64,000 nucleotides of DNA from contig NC_091312.1 of NCBI RefSeq assembly GCF_038502225.1, forward strand, positions 28,129,190 to 28,193,189, given 5' to 3'. This DNA comes from Cherax quadricarinatus. Taxonomy: Eukaryota; Arthropoda; Malacostraca; Decapoda; Parastacidae. A program made the translations under genes and the position numbers. Positions 1-11,426 of this stretch are shown here, piece after piece. The notes under the pieces are model-generated. The model did no database searches and was not told the DNA's origin. It was given only the letters and a program-made list of their open reading frames with translations. Within the stretch, counting starts at the first letter, position 1, and each line of letters opens with the position of its first letter.

Positions 1-92
1 AAGAATTACATGACATGATTAAGACATACTAAATACTGAGAAGACAGGGCGACTCTGTTTGAGAGGCGGGTCTCAGATACAATAGGGTACAG

Positions 93-278
93 TTGAAAGT
101 TAAAAAAACACAGATGAGACACGAGAATGTTAGGAAATACATCTTTAGCTTACGAATGTTAAGGAACTGGAATGATCTAGATAAGAAGGTGGTAGAGGCA
201 GGATCGATAAATAATTTTAAGAATAGGTATGATAGGGCTCCTGCAGCCAGGGGTGTACCCAGTTGCTGCCAGTGGTAA
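93..278 (+). mobile_element. LINE reverse transcriptase, C-terminal fragment
   Basis: The reading frame carries a run of the kind IFSLRMLRNWNDLDKKVVEA followed by SINNFKNRYD. This matches the thumb/C-terminal tail of CR1/Jockey-type LINE ORF2 proteins, where the pattern is FS.R...WN.L...VV.A.S.N.FK.R.D. Only about 60 codons remain, with no catalytic RT motif, and the window edge or 5' truncation removes the rest. It runs directly into a CA-linked repeat. I infer a dead 3' end of a LINE; family placement below CR1/Jockey level is not possible by eye. Confidence 0.7.
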
Positions 279-337
279 GCAGGGCCAGGAGCTAAGAATC
301 GACCCTTGCAACCACTAACATTTGATTACCAATAGAT

Positions 338-381
<44 letters not shown>

Positions 382-382
382 A
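276..382 (+). repeat. CA-linked dispersed repeat R1 (copy 1) with (CA)n
   Basis: The segment GCCAGGAGCTAAGAATCGAC followed by CCTTGCAACCAC recurs, diverged, at 19471, 24726, 38749 and 57854 on both strands. It is followed here by a (CA)n tract at about 347-379. Every copy lies beside a TG/CA tract, so the tract is probably part of, or grew from, the element. Confidence 0.7.
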
Positions 383-529
383 CGTAAAATATACCAAGTG
401 TTTGTCGACAAGTGCCTTTGACAACTAGTAACTACACACACAAACAGATCGATCGTGACAACATGGAAAGCCAGAGCAGTGCTACAACTGCTCTACGTGC
501 ACAGAGTGGAGAATGACGCTCATAAAAGA

Positions 530-640
530 TCACTTAATGAGGCTGGAGAAGGATCATACAAGAACGACAGAAAGGTGTGTGAGGAACTGAGCACAAGACT
601 CAAGGAGGTATTCACTAACGTGACAGAGCCTGTAAAAGAA
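530..640 (+). mobile_element. Possible LINE ORF2 linker fragment
   Basis: One frame reads GEGSYKNDRKVCEELSTRL then KEVFTN, resembling the linker between the endonuclease and RT domains of LINE ORF2 proteins (G..T.D...A..LN..F..VFT). It is short and without flanking domain motifs, so this is a weak call based on pattern only. Confidence 0.3.
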
Positions 641-649
641 AGAGAAGAC

Positions 650-709
650 GGTAAAAGAAAGAGGAGACAGTAAAAGAAAGAGGAGACAGTAAAAGAAAGA
701 GGAGACAGT
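650..709 (+). repeat. 19-bp tandem repeat, 3 copies
   Basis: The unit AGTAAAAGAAAGAGGAGAC is repeated three times with almost no change. Confidence 0.85.
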
Positions 710-995
710 CAACAACCAAAAATTGGACAGCATTCACACATCAAAAGAGGAAATGCCTCAGCTAATTAATGGTTCAGGCATAATGTTAGTCATGAGGTTT
801 CAAAACATATCTTCAAAGACGATGGAAGAAGGAACATACCTTTTTCTTGTTATCACATATTTGTAAGTGGTAAGAAATTTAAAAGTAAATTCCATGCAAA
901 CAATCTTTGAGAAGAGAAACTACAAATACCACACAAAGAGAAAGATCTAGGAGGAAGGATTATACCAAAGGATATCTGAAGGATATTTCTTGGGA
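710..995. other. Unassigned A-rich interval
   Basis: A-rich sequence with no convincing reading frame, tandem repeat or recognisable element. Confidence 0.5.
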
Positions 996-1340
996 TCAAA
1001 GTCCCAGCGGCCAGGTCCCAGACCAGATCTGGTGGATCAAGGCATTATCAACCAAGCTGTTACTGCTGGTCACACCTTTGATGAGTTTCGAGATATTTTT
1101 TAACTCCCAGAACCCGGCCATTGGCCAGGCTCCTCTGATGCTTGCCTTGCCAAACAGACTGTTGCTGCTGGTAGTCCGCTGACCCAAATATCCATAACAG
1201 CCTGGTTGGTCTGGCGCCTGGTGAAGATACTCGTCCAGTTTCCTCTTGAAAACTTCTACACTTGTTCCAGCAGTGTTTCTGATATCTTCTGGAAATGTTG
1301 AATAATCCGGGACCACGAATGTTGGTACAGTATGATACAA
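996..1340 (-). mobile_element. LINE 3' end fragment (reverse orientation)
   Basis: Read on the minus strand the frame contains FPEDIRNTAGTSVEVFKRKL, then DEYLHQAPDQPG, then SSNSLF, and further on SSNSLVDNALIHQ. This is the C-terminal tail of decapod CR1/Jockey-like LINE ORF2 proteins. The SSNSL signature appears twice, so two 3' tails may be fused or locally duplicated. No RT catalytic core is present; it is a 5'-truncated or eroded copy. Confidence 0.75.
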
Positions 1341-1785
1341 TCAGAGTTCAATTTCCAGAAGTACATTTAAACACACACTAGAATCAGATCCAGCATATAC
1401 AACGTTAGCGAATCTTAGAGATTCTTTCAGGGACTTCAGTGAAGAACTTTCTAGGAACTATAGCTTATGATAAGGCGCACACCACCGGCACAGAAGCCAG
1501 ACCGAGGCAAACATGTTCTGAATCTCTAGAAGGTTCAGAGGTTTGCAAAAAACTAGTCCCGCAACTGAGAAAATTAAGAAACGAGAGATTGGACAAACTG
1601 AACCTGATTTAGAAAAAAAAGAATCAGTGAGACATGTTTTCATCATAAAAGATACTAAAGGGAATTGATAAGGGCATAGAGAGCAAAGATTAGAAGGTCA
1701 GGAATAGGGAACAGAAGTGCGTAGAGGGAAGAAAGGAGTCATATAAGTCACACAGGAACGATTTCATCTGCCCTGGTTGGTGGTC
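1341..1785. other. No feature recognised
   Basis: Mixed-composition sequence with several short open frames and no family resemblance or tandem structure that I can see. Confidence 0.5.
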
Positions 1786-1789
1786 ATCG

Positions 1790-1915
1790 AGTGACTTAGA
1801 AGAGGATTTAATGTACCTGAAGGGTGTTCCAGGGGTTAATGCCCCCGCATTGAATCAGGGCCTGTTCAACCAGGCTGTTACTGCTGGATGTCCAGATTCC
1901 AAATATCAGTTTTAA
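1790..1915 (-). repeat. LINE-tail related repeat
   Basis: The stretch AATCAGGGCCTGTTCAACCA then GGCTGTTACTGCTGG matches the copy at about 1029-1190 and is the reverse complement of the codons for the (S)SNSLVDQ tail of the LINE fragments. It contains a short inverted GGGGTTAATGCCCCC. I read it as a further minus-oriented LINE 3' scrap. Confidence 0.6.
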
Positions 1916-2750
1916 AAGTGGGTATAGCATAGCCCAGTAGGTGAAATCAGATGGCCTTGAGCAAGCTTGTTATCTTTCGTTTTCTGAGTGTAAAACAGAG
2001 CTCTTCAGGAGGACAGGAGCTACAGCGATTTAGTTTAATAGGTAAAGATTAGAAATGCAGGAGAAAAGTGGCAGCAAACAAATTATTAAAAGGGAAGCTT
2101 ATAGTTCAAAGCTTAGCAGTCCTAAATGGCTGGATTTCTGAAGTTGTTGATTTTACTAGACAAATGTGAATTCCAATAGAAATTCAAGAATAATAAGTTA
2201 TATATGCGAAAAAAAGTAGTTTAATAATCACTTTTGTAATCTTTGAGATCAGTAAGAAAATCAGTAATAAAGTTGAATGGAAGAAAGTAAGAGAGAGAAA
2301 AAAATCAGCCATTTTTGCTAGTGAATCTGGCAACCAATCTTGCAACAACCAAGTTGCCCAAATTTCAAGTTATTTGGGAAAGCTGAGTAATCAACACAGC
2401 TAAATAATGCTATTGTATTACTACTAATATTTTTAATTATACAAATGTAAACCACCTAAGGGTTATATAGACTAAATAGGTCAATAGTTTCTCCGAGGAG
2501 GTTGTGTGACCCTGTCGTGAGCTGAGTCATTTGCTTGTTGAACAGTGAGTGAAGTGTTTATAAACAATGGCTTGTGCAGTAACCTTTGAGGAGCATTGTA
2601 GAGTTTTAGAGACAGAGTTAAGAGCTCTATAGGTTGAGGTTCTAATTAAGAATGAAGCTCTTGTTCTCAAGGATGAGGTTACAGTTTTTAGAGAACAGAA
2701 TGAGAAATCAAAATCTCATTTCGATGGGAAGGATAGTGAAATAATTAAAG
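1916..2750. other. AT-rich unassigned interval
   Basis: AT-rich DNA with many stops in all frames. No repeat family or gene recognised. Confidence 0.5.
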
Positions 2751-2754
2751 AAAA

Positions 2755-2865
2755 AATGGCACAATACCGTGATTGGCACAATATACAAATAACTCTCACA
2801 TAGAGAGGAGATTACGGGGAGCGTGCCTTTGTAAATGGTCCAAGTCGGGTTATTTGTCCAGTGAA
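2755..2865 (+). repeat. Dispersed repeat GGCACAATACCGTGA, copy 1
   Basis: GGCACAATACCGTGATTGG then CACAATATACAAATAAC matches 22366-22412 (GGCACAATACCGTGACTGGA, ACGATACACAAATAACCCGC). The second half, with TTTGTAAATGGTCCAAGTC, continues beyond what the other copy retains. Confidence 0.6.
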
Positions 2866-3334
2866 ATGATTGACAGTAATGAAGGGAAACACTGGATGTA
2901 ACGAATGGAAGGTTGTTTCCAGAAGTGGGAGAAGAATGAAAATGAGGAAGGTTATAGCAGGGTTGAGTAACAAGAGTCGCCTTGTTGTTCTTCAGAACGA
3001 GTGCGCAGTTGTTGACAAGGACTCAGATATGATAAATTCCTCAACATGTGAAAAAAATGGGCACATGTGTTGTCAGATTCTCAATTAGATATACAGATGA
3101 ATCATTCTATAACAGGAAGATAGGTTAGTTCAGGTAAGATTAGGTTACCATACGTTATGGTTGGGTGGGGAAGAGCGTTGGTGTTGGGACGGGTTCAAGT
3201 GTAGTCACATCCACGAGTGAGAAGCTGAGGTGGTTGGTGTGGCTTAGCCAGGGCATAAGAAGTCACAGACACGTTGAATACCAGTTTATCTTACTGCAAT
3301 GAAAGGCCAGATAAATAAAAAATTTCTTAAATTC
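2866..3334. other. No feature recognised
   Basis: Includes a short 72-codon open frame at 2870-3088 with no recognisable domain, then T/G-rich sequence. Confidence 0.5.
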
Positions 3335-3800
3335 TTCTTTCAACAAATCGGCCGTATCCCACCGAGGAAGGGTGACCCAAAAAGAAAAACGAAAGTTTCT
3401 CTTTTTAACTTTAGTAATGTATACAGGAGAAGGAGTTACTAGCCTATTGCTCCGGGCATTTTAGTCGCCTCTTACAACACGCATGGCTTACGGAGGAAGA
3501 ATTCTGTTTCACTTCCCCATGGAGATAAGAGGAAATAAACAAGAACAAGAAATAGTAAGAAAATAGAGGAAAACCCAGAGGAGTGTGTATATATATGCTT
3601 GTACATGTGTGTGTAGTGTGACCTAAGTGTAAGTAGGAGTAGCAAGACGTACCTGAAATGTTGCATGTATATGAAACAGAAAAGGCACCAGCAATACTAC
3701 CATCATGTAAAACAATTACAGGCTTCCGTTTTACACTCACCTGGCAGGACGGTAGTACCTCCCTGGGCGGCTGCTGTCTACCATCCTACAACCTACAATG
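3335..3800 (+). repeat. Dispersed ~460-bp repeat with CCACCGAGG head
   Basis: It starts with CGGCCGTATCCCACCGAGGA and AGGGTGACCC followed by an A-rich tract. The same head occurs at 22660-22738 and 51925-51975. The body (GTTACTAGCC, GTCGCCTCTTAC, GGCTTACGGAGGAAGAATTC, CAGGACGGTAGTACCTCCC) resembles a high-copy repeat I associate with decapod genomes; that memory is not checkable here. The small open frames on both strands inside it are not credible genes. Confidence 0.55.
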
Positions 3801-4215
3801 TCTTAATTTCTCTGCACATATTTTGAACACTCGTTGTCCCATCTCATCTGACCATAATTTTTTTTAATCAACAACAGTAGTAGTTTATTTATCCCCTCTT
3901 AATATTTCAGTGTCTTTCCTTCATCGTCTTGGTTCTCGAACGTCTTCCATTAAACATTGCTTTCTTTATATCCTACTTTATTTTTGTAAACTGATACCAT
4001 TTTTATAAATGCTGCAGATATAATTATACAGTCTGATTGTATCTGTCTCTCGTAGTATTTTATTCCAGTAAGCATATTCTCCTCTTTTTATAATCTATCG
4101 TTTCTGTTAATGATTTTTTTCTCTCAAAAGTCACATAGTAACATACGTTATTTCCAGTATACCATGATTGCTCGTTCTAATGGGGGGTTTATATTATTTA
4201 CATTGAGATTTTCAT
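3801..4215. other. T-rich unassigned interval
   Basis: T-rich sequence with no recognisable element. Confidence 0.5.
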
Positions 4216-4218
4216 TTA

Positions 4219-4282
4219 CTACGTAGGTAGGTACCTAGGTAGGTAGGTAGGTAGGTAGGTAGGTACCTAGGTAGGTAGGTAG
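4219..4282 (+). repeat. (GTAG)n tetranucleotide repeat
   Basis: About 15 GTAG units, interrupted twice by GTACCTAG, which makes small palindromic steps. Confidence 0.9.
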
Positions 4283-5250
4283 ACTCCCGGCTGGCTGACC
4301 GGTAAAAATAAAAAGGCTGGTTATTAAAATATGGAATTTGGTTGACAATTTGCTTATCATCCATCCTCTTCGGCTACCAACTATTTCTTTATAGTGTAAA
4401 TCCCCAACTACAATGATTATTTTTCCATTTTCACGGTTGCTCTTCACTGATAGTTTCCTCAGTGTATTATGGAATCCCCAGACCCCCTTTTTTTTTTAAA
4501 AGGCAGATTGATTGCAATTGCTAGTTTTTACTTTTTTTTTTTAAATTTCTCCTACAAGAGAAGTGAGGGAAGTAGGAAGAGTAAAGAAAATGCATATCAT
4601 GACCGGAAAGACAATATCGCGACTCCAAATTCGGAGCACTTGACAGGGAAGACAGATAAAGAGTGAGGTTAAATCTTCCAGTGAGTCACAGTACACCGGG
4701 AAGCACTTTCACGGCTCCAGGAAGACTGGAAAGTATAACGTGACTAAATGGAAAGCGAGTAATGCCTGCTTCATACATAGCTTTAAGGATGGGGACAATT
4801 ATGTCAAGCTGAAAGGAGGAGGATCAAAAAACAGTCTCTACCCCGGCTCCCGCAGCAACAGTGAAGAGATTACAGCTGGTAACTGAGCACAATACACACA
4901 ACGCACATAATAAGGAAGAGTAGGAGCAAGTAGACAATAGAAGCCCTATAACTTTTTGGGTCACAGTTTACGGAAAGTTTGTAAAATAGGATTTGATTGG
5001 CAGGGTGAAGTTTGGACGCGGGATCCACGCTACACTGCAACGTAAAAGACAAATTTCGTTCTCTGGATGAAAGGCACTTCTTTTTTATCGAACAAAAGTA
5101 AATTTACGAATCTTTTCAAATACTACATGGTAAGAACTTTCAGCTTTACATTCAATTGAACTTTTAAGTGTTGAGAGAGGGAGAGGGGAAAGAGAAAGAC
5201 GGAGAGGAATAGGGAGAACAAGAGAGAGCTAGCAGAGAGAGAGAGATCTG
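4283..5250. other. No feature recognised
   Basis: Contains short poly-T runs at 4489 and 4532 and GA-rich sequence after 5165. No gene or repeat family seen. Confidence 0.45.
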
Positions 5251-5283
5251 TCATTTCATCAGAGCCTTCAACGAAAGAGGGAT

Positions 5284-5586
5284 GTGGGTGGCCTTACTGT
5301 TATGTACAAAGCCAATATTGTCAAAGTACCACACTTGGATCCACTTCGAGGACAGCGTGAAGCAAGTTTCTATACCACAAGACGGGCAGAAAGCAGCAAC
5401 TTCACTCTGGCTGTACCCTTCTCCAGAACATCACTTCATCTGAGATCATTTATTCCCAGGATGACTCGAGTCTGGAACACATTCGTACATTATGATGTCA
5501 ACAAGATAAAGTCAGTTGATCAGATGAAAATGCTGGCTCACAGATGGCTCCAACTTCATCCTGTTCCCTACTTGTATGTTTCATAA
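5284..5586 (+). mobile_element. LINE reverse transcriptase, C-terminal fragment
   Basis: An intact 100-codon frame ends with a stop at 5584-5586. It reads KVPHLDPLRGQR, then TTRRAESSNFTLAVPFSRTS, then RSFIPRMTRVWN. This matches the C-terminal tail of RTE/Jockey-like LINE ORF2 proteins (charged V.VP, then F..SF.PR..R.WN.L). It is followed by a non-coding tail with two copies of GTCAATAAAG(T/C)(C/T)AGG, 5635-5690, then (GA)n. It represents a different LINE lineage from the PDQPG-type fragments elsewhere in the window. Confidence 0.7.
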
Positions 5587-5717
5587 CAATAAAAATGCTT
5601 TCAAACGAGCTGATGTAGGTTACAGCTCTTACCATGTCAATAAAGTCAGGAATCCTTAACTTGTAAATAGCTTGTCAATAAAGCTAGGGATCCTTAACCT
5701 AACCTTGTCAAACCCTG

Positions 5718-5720
5718 TGT

Positions 5721-5772
<52 letters not shown>
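5718..5772 (+). repeat. (GA)n microsatellite
   Basis: About 25 uninterrupted AG units. Confidence 0.95.
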
Positions 5773-5775
<3 letters not shown>

Positions 5776-7015
5776 TGAAGGACAAGTTGTTATACTGATC
5801 TGAGAGAAAGGGAGGTTACTGGAAGAAAGTAACGTGAAGTGAGGAGTGGTGAGAAAGATAACGAATGGAAAGTAAGGCAGAGAGGAGAAGACAGGGTACG
5901 GAAAATTGAGAAAAATGAAAGGTTATGAGGGAGGTGAGAGAAAAAGAAAGAGAAAAAAAGATAAAGGATACAGGAACGACCCAGTAGCAGGTGTATCAAA
6001 CTCACCTCTCCACAGACAGATAAACTGACCTCCAGGATGACAGACACACTTAAACAACCTTGCAGCCAATAATTCAACACTGAATAATTAGATATTCACT
6101 TTATAACATAAGTAGACGATGAGGGTTGTTGCACTTGCCTCATTGCACCTGGAAGGTGATTATGTTTCCATGTTGATGTCTCTCCCCCCCCTCCCCCCAG
6201 GATCATGGACCAAGGGAGGTCTTCTTGGTCAAACGTGAGGACCGGTCAGTTGGTGACCACACGATCACCATCCACTTTCTCTCATCATTCGCTACACTTC
6301 AGCCACATTCTTATTTAGAAGCCACATGTCCCTTTCACAGCTGTCTTCTACGAACCTGCGCTTGACTACCACAGCACTGGTTTAAATAAGAGGGGTCACA
6401 CTAACGTGGTCCACTACAGGGCTGTTGAAGTGTAGAGCGATAGCGAGAGTGGGATGCTTTCTAATTACTAATACGAAACGAGTACTGTATCCTCCCCCAA
6501 TAAAAAGAAAGTTCTAGCCGACTTTCTAATCCACTTTGCTTTACTAATAGGCGAGTGGGCTCACCTGTGTTAACGAATATGGTCTCAGGTACATCATATC
6601 TCAATGTTTCATTCGTGCTGTAACCTGATGGCAGAATGAAGTGATGGGTACTGAAGTCATCCCCTCCAATAATACCACAAGTACTGATGTCTACCATCTT
6701 CCTGTGTGACCAATGTTTCAAGCGGTTACTGAAATAACTTGATAATGACCGCTTTCGCTCCACCGCAGCAGACTACTGAGGTGTTCATGAGGGTGTGAGG
6801 GGCTTTCTCGTGGAGCATTGTGTGTCTCTCCATCATAGCGGATATGTGTTATTGGTTCCTGGGATCATCACCTCCGGTGCCAGACCTCAAAAGATATATT
6901 GTAAGCTGAGAAGAACATATTACAGAAATAAGAGACCTTGGGAAATGCAGAAAGGTAGAATAAGTGTGTACGTAAGGTAAATAGAATTTTCCAAGGTTTA
7001 CCTGTACTGTTTCAC
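5773..7015. other. No feature recognised
   Basis: Purine-rich to about 5960, then mixed sequence. Several 60-100 codon frames on both strands (for example 6461-6763 minus) show no domain or codon pattern I recognise. Confidence 0.45.
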
Positions 7016-7019
7016 GGTG

Positions 7020-7670
7020 AAGGAAAACTACCACTATCACACCAGTAACTCAACCACTATCACCACCTCTCGCTACCACCAAGCCCCACTACATACCCCA
7101 ACACCACCGCAGCCACAATCACTGCCACACAGCATATCCCGCACCCCGCACCTCCATCACCACACCACTTCCACCATTACCCACCATTACTCTATCAATC
7201 ACCCACCCATTGCTACCACCACCACCAACACCACCACCACCACCACACCACCACCACTACCGCCACCACCACCACCACCACTACCGCCACCACCACCACT
7301 ACCACACACCACACCACCACCACTACCGCCACCACCACACCACCACCACTACCGCCGCCACCACCACCACCACCACCACCACCACCACCACTACCACCAC
7401 TACCACCACTACATCACCGCCCATCACACGCTATCACCACCACCACCACCATACCACCGCCCATCACACGCTATCACCACCACCCCTACACTACCATCCA
7501 CCAGCTGCCACCCCCACAAAACTATCCATCAATTCCACCCATCACACAACCACCCGCCATTACACCACCATCACTACACCACTATTACCACTACACCACC
7601 ACCACCACCACTACTACACCACCACCACTACACCACCACCACTACACCACCACCAGCCTCCACACACACG
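7020..7670 (+). repeat. Imperfect (CAC)n / (CCA)n low-complexity tract
   Basis: C and A make up almost all bases on this strand, with CAC, CCACTAC and CCGCCA runs, most regular at 7205-7400 and 7570-7660. Long open frames across it encode only His/Thr/Pro runs and are explained by composition. Confidence 0.9.
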
Positions 7671-8580
7671 CACAACATTATGTGTCTCAGATCACACAGT
7701 GGAGGACGAGTGGACTGCATTAAGACTGGGTTTGTTTATTAATAAGCCAGTTCCTCTACGCTGCTGACGTCACCGGCGTCCTTGGGTGACACTTTTAACA
7801 TTAACTATCAGTTATTCAGCCAAGACAGCCTATTTTTCAAAGCACTTGTCAATTTGTACAAGTTGTCCATCCTAATTGTATTCTTCGCTGTCAAGGCAGT
7901 TTTCTCCGGTCAACTGGCTGTCTGATGCTTACAGATGTTACTTTCAAGGTTACTCGTAGTGTCTTAGACAGATTACTTTTACAGGATTAGAGTTGATGGA
8001 TGAGACACATGTGTTACGTCTAGTTTTGTTTCCGTAATTTAATGTGTCCAGGTGTAGCGCATATGCCTTGTTTATCGACTAGTCGGTATTGTTTACCATT
8101 AATGGAGTGAGGCTTTGAACTGTCATCGTCTCTTATGCTGTTATAATTCTCTTAGAATGCGACTAAATGTAGTCAACTAACACAAAAGTAACTATTTACT
8201 GCTGGGTGAAAAGGATAACATGTGTAAGGCGTCTAGAAAATAAAATCTTCGCTACACCATGGTAGTGGAACCTGGGTTCTTTCGTTGCTGTCGTTCACAG
8301 GATGACAGGATGACGCTAAACTTGGCCGGCAGATGAGCACCAGTGCACCACCATAGGATATCTTCACCGGGGAAATAAAGTAAACACTTACTATGGTCTT
8401 ATTCCTCCTCTTCCTCAACATACACCTTCGCTACAAACTTTCTCAACCATCGAACCACAATAAATACAGAAGATTTCCAGTAAGAGGAAGACTCCTCATA
8501 TACTTTAAGTATGAGACTTAGAGGTTCAGATAATACAAACCTGGACAAGGGCTATTTTATTTTTACCTATAGATTCAGAA
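7671..8580. other. No feature recognised
   Basis: Ordinary AT-rich sequence with no recognisable coding potential or repeat. Confidence 0.5.
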
Positions 8581-8584
8581 CATT

Positions 8585-8985
8585 ACAACATATTGCCTCC
8601 ACAGCTTGTATAAACTTAGTCAAGAATCTAAATTACAGGGAACGCCTTAAGTCCCTCGACCTATGCTCCTTAGAATAACTGCATATGAAAACAAGAGGCA
8701 TGGCAGACGGTGCAAGATACTTCCGGTGAAAACAGGGAAACGATGAGTACACTGAGAAAATTCAGTTAGTGTAAAGGGACCACGCCTCTTCATCGCCCTT
8801 CATGCATACGAGATATTACCAAAAAACCCTGGCTGTCTTCAAGAGGAAACTCGATAAATTCCACAAATCAGTTCCTGATTAGAATACGATGGGCCGCGGG
8901 CGGCGGGCATCAAAAGCTTGATCGATCAGGCCAAGAACCAGGAGGCCTGGTCTGGGACCAGGCCTCCTAAAAGCGGTGACCTCCG
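8585..8985 (+). mobile_element. LINE 3' end with terminal palindrome
   Basis: One frame reads NLNYRERLKSLDLCSLE and then a stop; a later frame reads AVFKRKLDKFHKSVPD and another stop. These are C-terminal ORF2 motifs of the PDQPG-type LINE tails seen at 1 kb and 46 kb. It ends in an inverted repeat at 8940-8968 whose 13-bp arms start AGGAGGCCTGGTC around a 3-nt loop. The stops and frame changes show it is dead. Confidence 0.7.
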
Positions 8986-9385
8986 AAGGTGACTACAAGT
9001 CACCTATATGTACGTGTAAAACTGTAAATAAATCAAGTCACGTCAAAGTTAAACTAGCCACATGACAATGACAGATCTGTAAGAGCAGAAACGATAATCT
9101 TTGATGAAACTGTTGGTCAAATACTTCTGGAACACTGGACACTGGAGTCCAGAGGTTCCTCAGACTACTGAACAGTAGGGACAGACCCGTCAACAAGACT
9201 TGCTTGCGATCTGAAGTAAAGGAATGATTGTCAGTTAATTTCAAGGATAATTATTACCAAGTGTAATTTTTAGTACGAGTTTCTGTTTGCTCCATTATAA
9301 TTATATAAAGTAGCAGACTTTAAGCAACTTGAAGGCGCTAAGTGCTAAGGTGACCAAGTTATTTATCCAACAGAAATTTAAAAAA
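8986..9385. other. No feature recognised
   Basis: Mixed sequence between a LINE tail and a TAC repeat; nothing identifiable. Confidence 0.5.
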
Positions 9386-9449
9386 ATGCTGCTACTACCA
9401 CTACTCCTACTACTACTACTATTACTACTACTCCTACTACTACTACTAT

Positions 9450-9491
<42 letters not shown>
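9386..9491 (+). repeat. (CTA)n trinucleotide repeat
   Basis: About 35 CTA/CTC/TTA units. The poly-Leu frame here is an artefact of the repeat. Confidence 0.9.
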
Positions 9492-9493
<2 letters not shown>

Positions 9494-9644
9494 GTTAATA
9501 AAGATTGTAAACAAAAATAAGGTCTTCCGATTTACTGTCTTGGCATTAACTATTTTAAACAGCAAACATTTTTTTTTCCTAGCAAATAATTTTTATATCG
9601 CTTATAAATCCTTTGTTCCCTGGCTTTTCCATGTACTCCGTCAA

Positions 9645-9770
9645 GAACCCTTTTTCTCACTTCCTCCAATACTGCCTCCTTCACTCCCTCCATCCTTTCC
9701 TCCTTCACTCTCTCCATCCTTCCCTCCCTCACTCCCTTCTTCCTACCCTCCCTCCCTCCCTCCCTCCGGT
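9645..9770 (+). repeat. Polypyrimidine CCTCC/CTTCC tract
   Basis: A pure C/T-rich tract with repeating TTCACTCCCTCCATCC-like units that ends in (CCCT)n. The strand asymmetry could favour H-DNA. Confidence 0.85.
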
Positions 9771-9848
9771 CGTTTTAAGCATCGTTGGCAAATGCTGCTT
9801 TAAAATATTTGTATAACTTGTAGAGTCATCCTTTACCCAGGGTGTAAA

Positions 9849-9918
9849 GTATGACTCTTGTTGTTTGAGTGGGATGACTCTTGTTGTTTAAGTGAGATGA
9901 CTCTTGTTGTCTGAGTGA
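9849..9918 (+). repeat. ~23-bp tandem repeat, 3 copies
   Basis: The unit starts TGACTCTTGTTGTTTGAGTG and is present three times with single-base changes. Confidence 0.85.
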
Positions 9919-10166
9919 AAGTGGTTTCTTGTAGTTTTGATGTGAGTGCGCCTGCGCGTCTCTAGTGTTTGAAAATCCAATCCAATTAAGGTCTGCAGTG
10001 AAAGCTTTTCCATTACACAAAGAGGAATGTTTGGCGAGGGACAATCCGTGATTTAAGACACACTAGACCAGATGACAAATGTTATTTCCCATAGGACATG
10101 CGTCAGCGAGAGCTGTTTAAAGCAGCGAGGGCTGTATCACCCTTCCAGGGGACGGAGGGAGGGACC

Positions 10167-10168
<2 letters not shown>

Positions 10169-10213
<45 letters not shown>
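10169..10213 (+). repeat. (GA)n microsatellite
   Basis: About 21 GA units. Confidence 0.95.
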
Positions 10214-10216
<3 letters not shown>

Positions 10217-10529
10217 CACACCCCTAGACGCCATCGCAGTGGCTCAGGTCATCCATGGGCTGGGCGTAGTAAAATATGCTCGTTACAGATAGCAAAAAGT
10301 CTGTGGAAGACACGAGCAACGCGTCGAGAGACGCCAGGATCGTAAACTGCAAGAAGAGCCGCTGCCTTGAGGCACCATCGATCGCCATTTCTAAAGCTGT
10401 ATTCCAAAGTTTCAATATTCCAGGCGTATTTGCAACAATCAGGTGACCTGACCTACATATTATTGAGCTGATGCCTCCCACAGGTGATTTTTCTTCCCCT
10501 GTAGAAACTTAAAATCTCTAAGGCTCTGT
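10214..10529. other. No feature recognised
   Basis: The minus strand has an 85-codon frame at 10224-10481 without a recognisable domain. No repeat match within the window. Confidence 0.45.
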
Positions 10530-10530
10530 A

Positions 10531-10569
10531 TTGGCCTGGCGAAGCTCACAGGAGCGAAACGTTTCCTAG
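10531..10569 (+). ncRNA. Decayed hammerhead-ribozyme-like motif
   Basis: The order is CTGGCGA, then A, stem II GCTC/GAGC around an ACAG loop, then GAAAC and GTTTCC. This matches the layout of the better motifs at 18657 and 55254, but A6 of the CUGANGA core is replaced by G and stem I is weak. I read it as an inactive relative. Confidence 0.45.
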
Positions 10570-10734
10570 TAAAATTTTCTTGTGCTCCACTAGCATGTTT
10601 TTACATAATAGGGACCGGAATGAGAGGGACAAGGAATGCAGACTTTATGTTCGTATGAGTGTCCGAGGTGGTATGCCACGAGTGTCCTTGGATCATGAAC
10701 AACACCTAGCTCTGCTAGGTGCGTGAACTTTATT

Positions 10735-11037
<303 letters not shown>

Positions 11038-11154
11038 ACACAATTAATTTGGCAAACAGTAATCGATGAGATGTTTGAAATAACTTGACTAGAAAACTGA
11101 AATACACGTAAAAAGAGATCTGTATTTCATAATTACTAGCAGACACTTCTTCAG

Positions 11155-11155
11155 C

Positions 11156-11191
<36 letters not shown>

Positions 11192-11372
11192 GAGTCCACT
11201 GGTGTTTCTTCTGCTGCTGCTGCTGCTGTATAAAACGTTGATGCCCGGCGGGATTTCTTGATCTCACCGGCCGTTGTGGAGTTCTCTGGAGGTTGAATTA
11301 TGTTAGATCTTCCTCGTTTTCTGCTTTATTACTGAAGGTTGAGGTGAACCAGCAGCAGCAGCAGCAGCGCTG
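11155..11372 (+). repeat. Short (CTG)n and (CAG)n tracts
   Basis: (CTG)n occurs at about 11159-11190 and 11212-11228, and (CAG)n in the opposite sense at 11350-11368, just before the large CTG-derived array. The opposed CTG and CAG tracts could pair with each other. Confidence 0.85.
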
Positions 11373-11426
11373 TCACACATAGGCCTCCAGTATTAAAATG
11401 GCGATGGCTGCCCGTTACCAAGACTG

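Noticed and set aside
2817..2848. Hammerhead-like segment near TTTGTAAATGGTCCAAGTC
   Set aside because: A GGTCC loop is present, but there is no CUGANGA or GAAA core in this copy.
5690..5710. Arthropod telomere repeat (CCTAA)n
   Set aside because: Only two adjacent TTAACCTAACC-like words, no array.
6461..6763. 100-codon minus frame as a small gene
   Set aside because: No recognisable domain, start context, splice partner or conservation evidence; length is within chance for this window.
7017..7742. His/Thr/Pro-rich 241-codon frame as a metal-binding protein
   Set aside because: Explained by the CAC/CCA composition; two overlapping frames are open and no flanking coding sequence exists.
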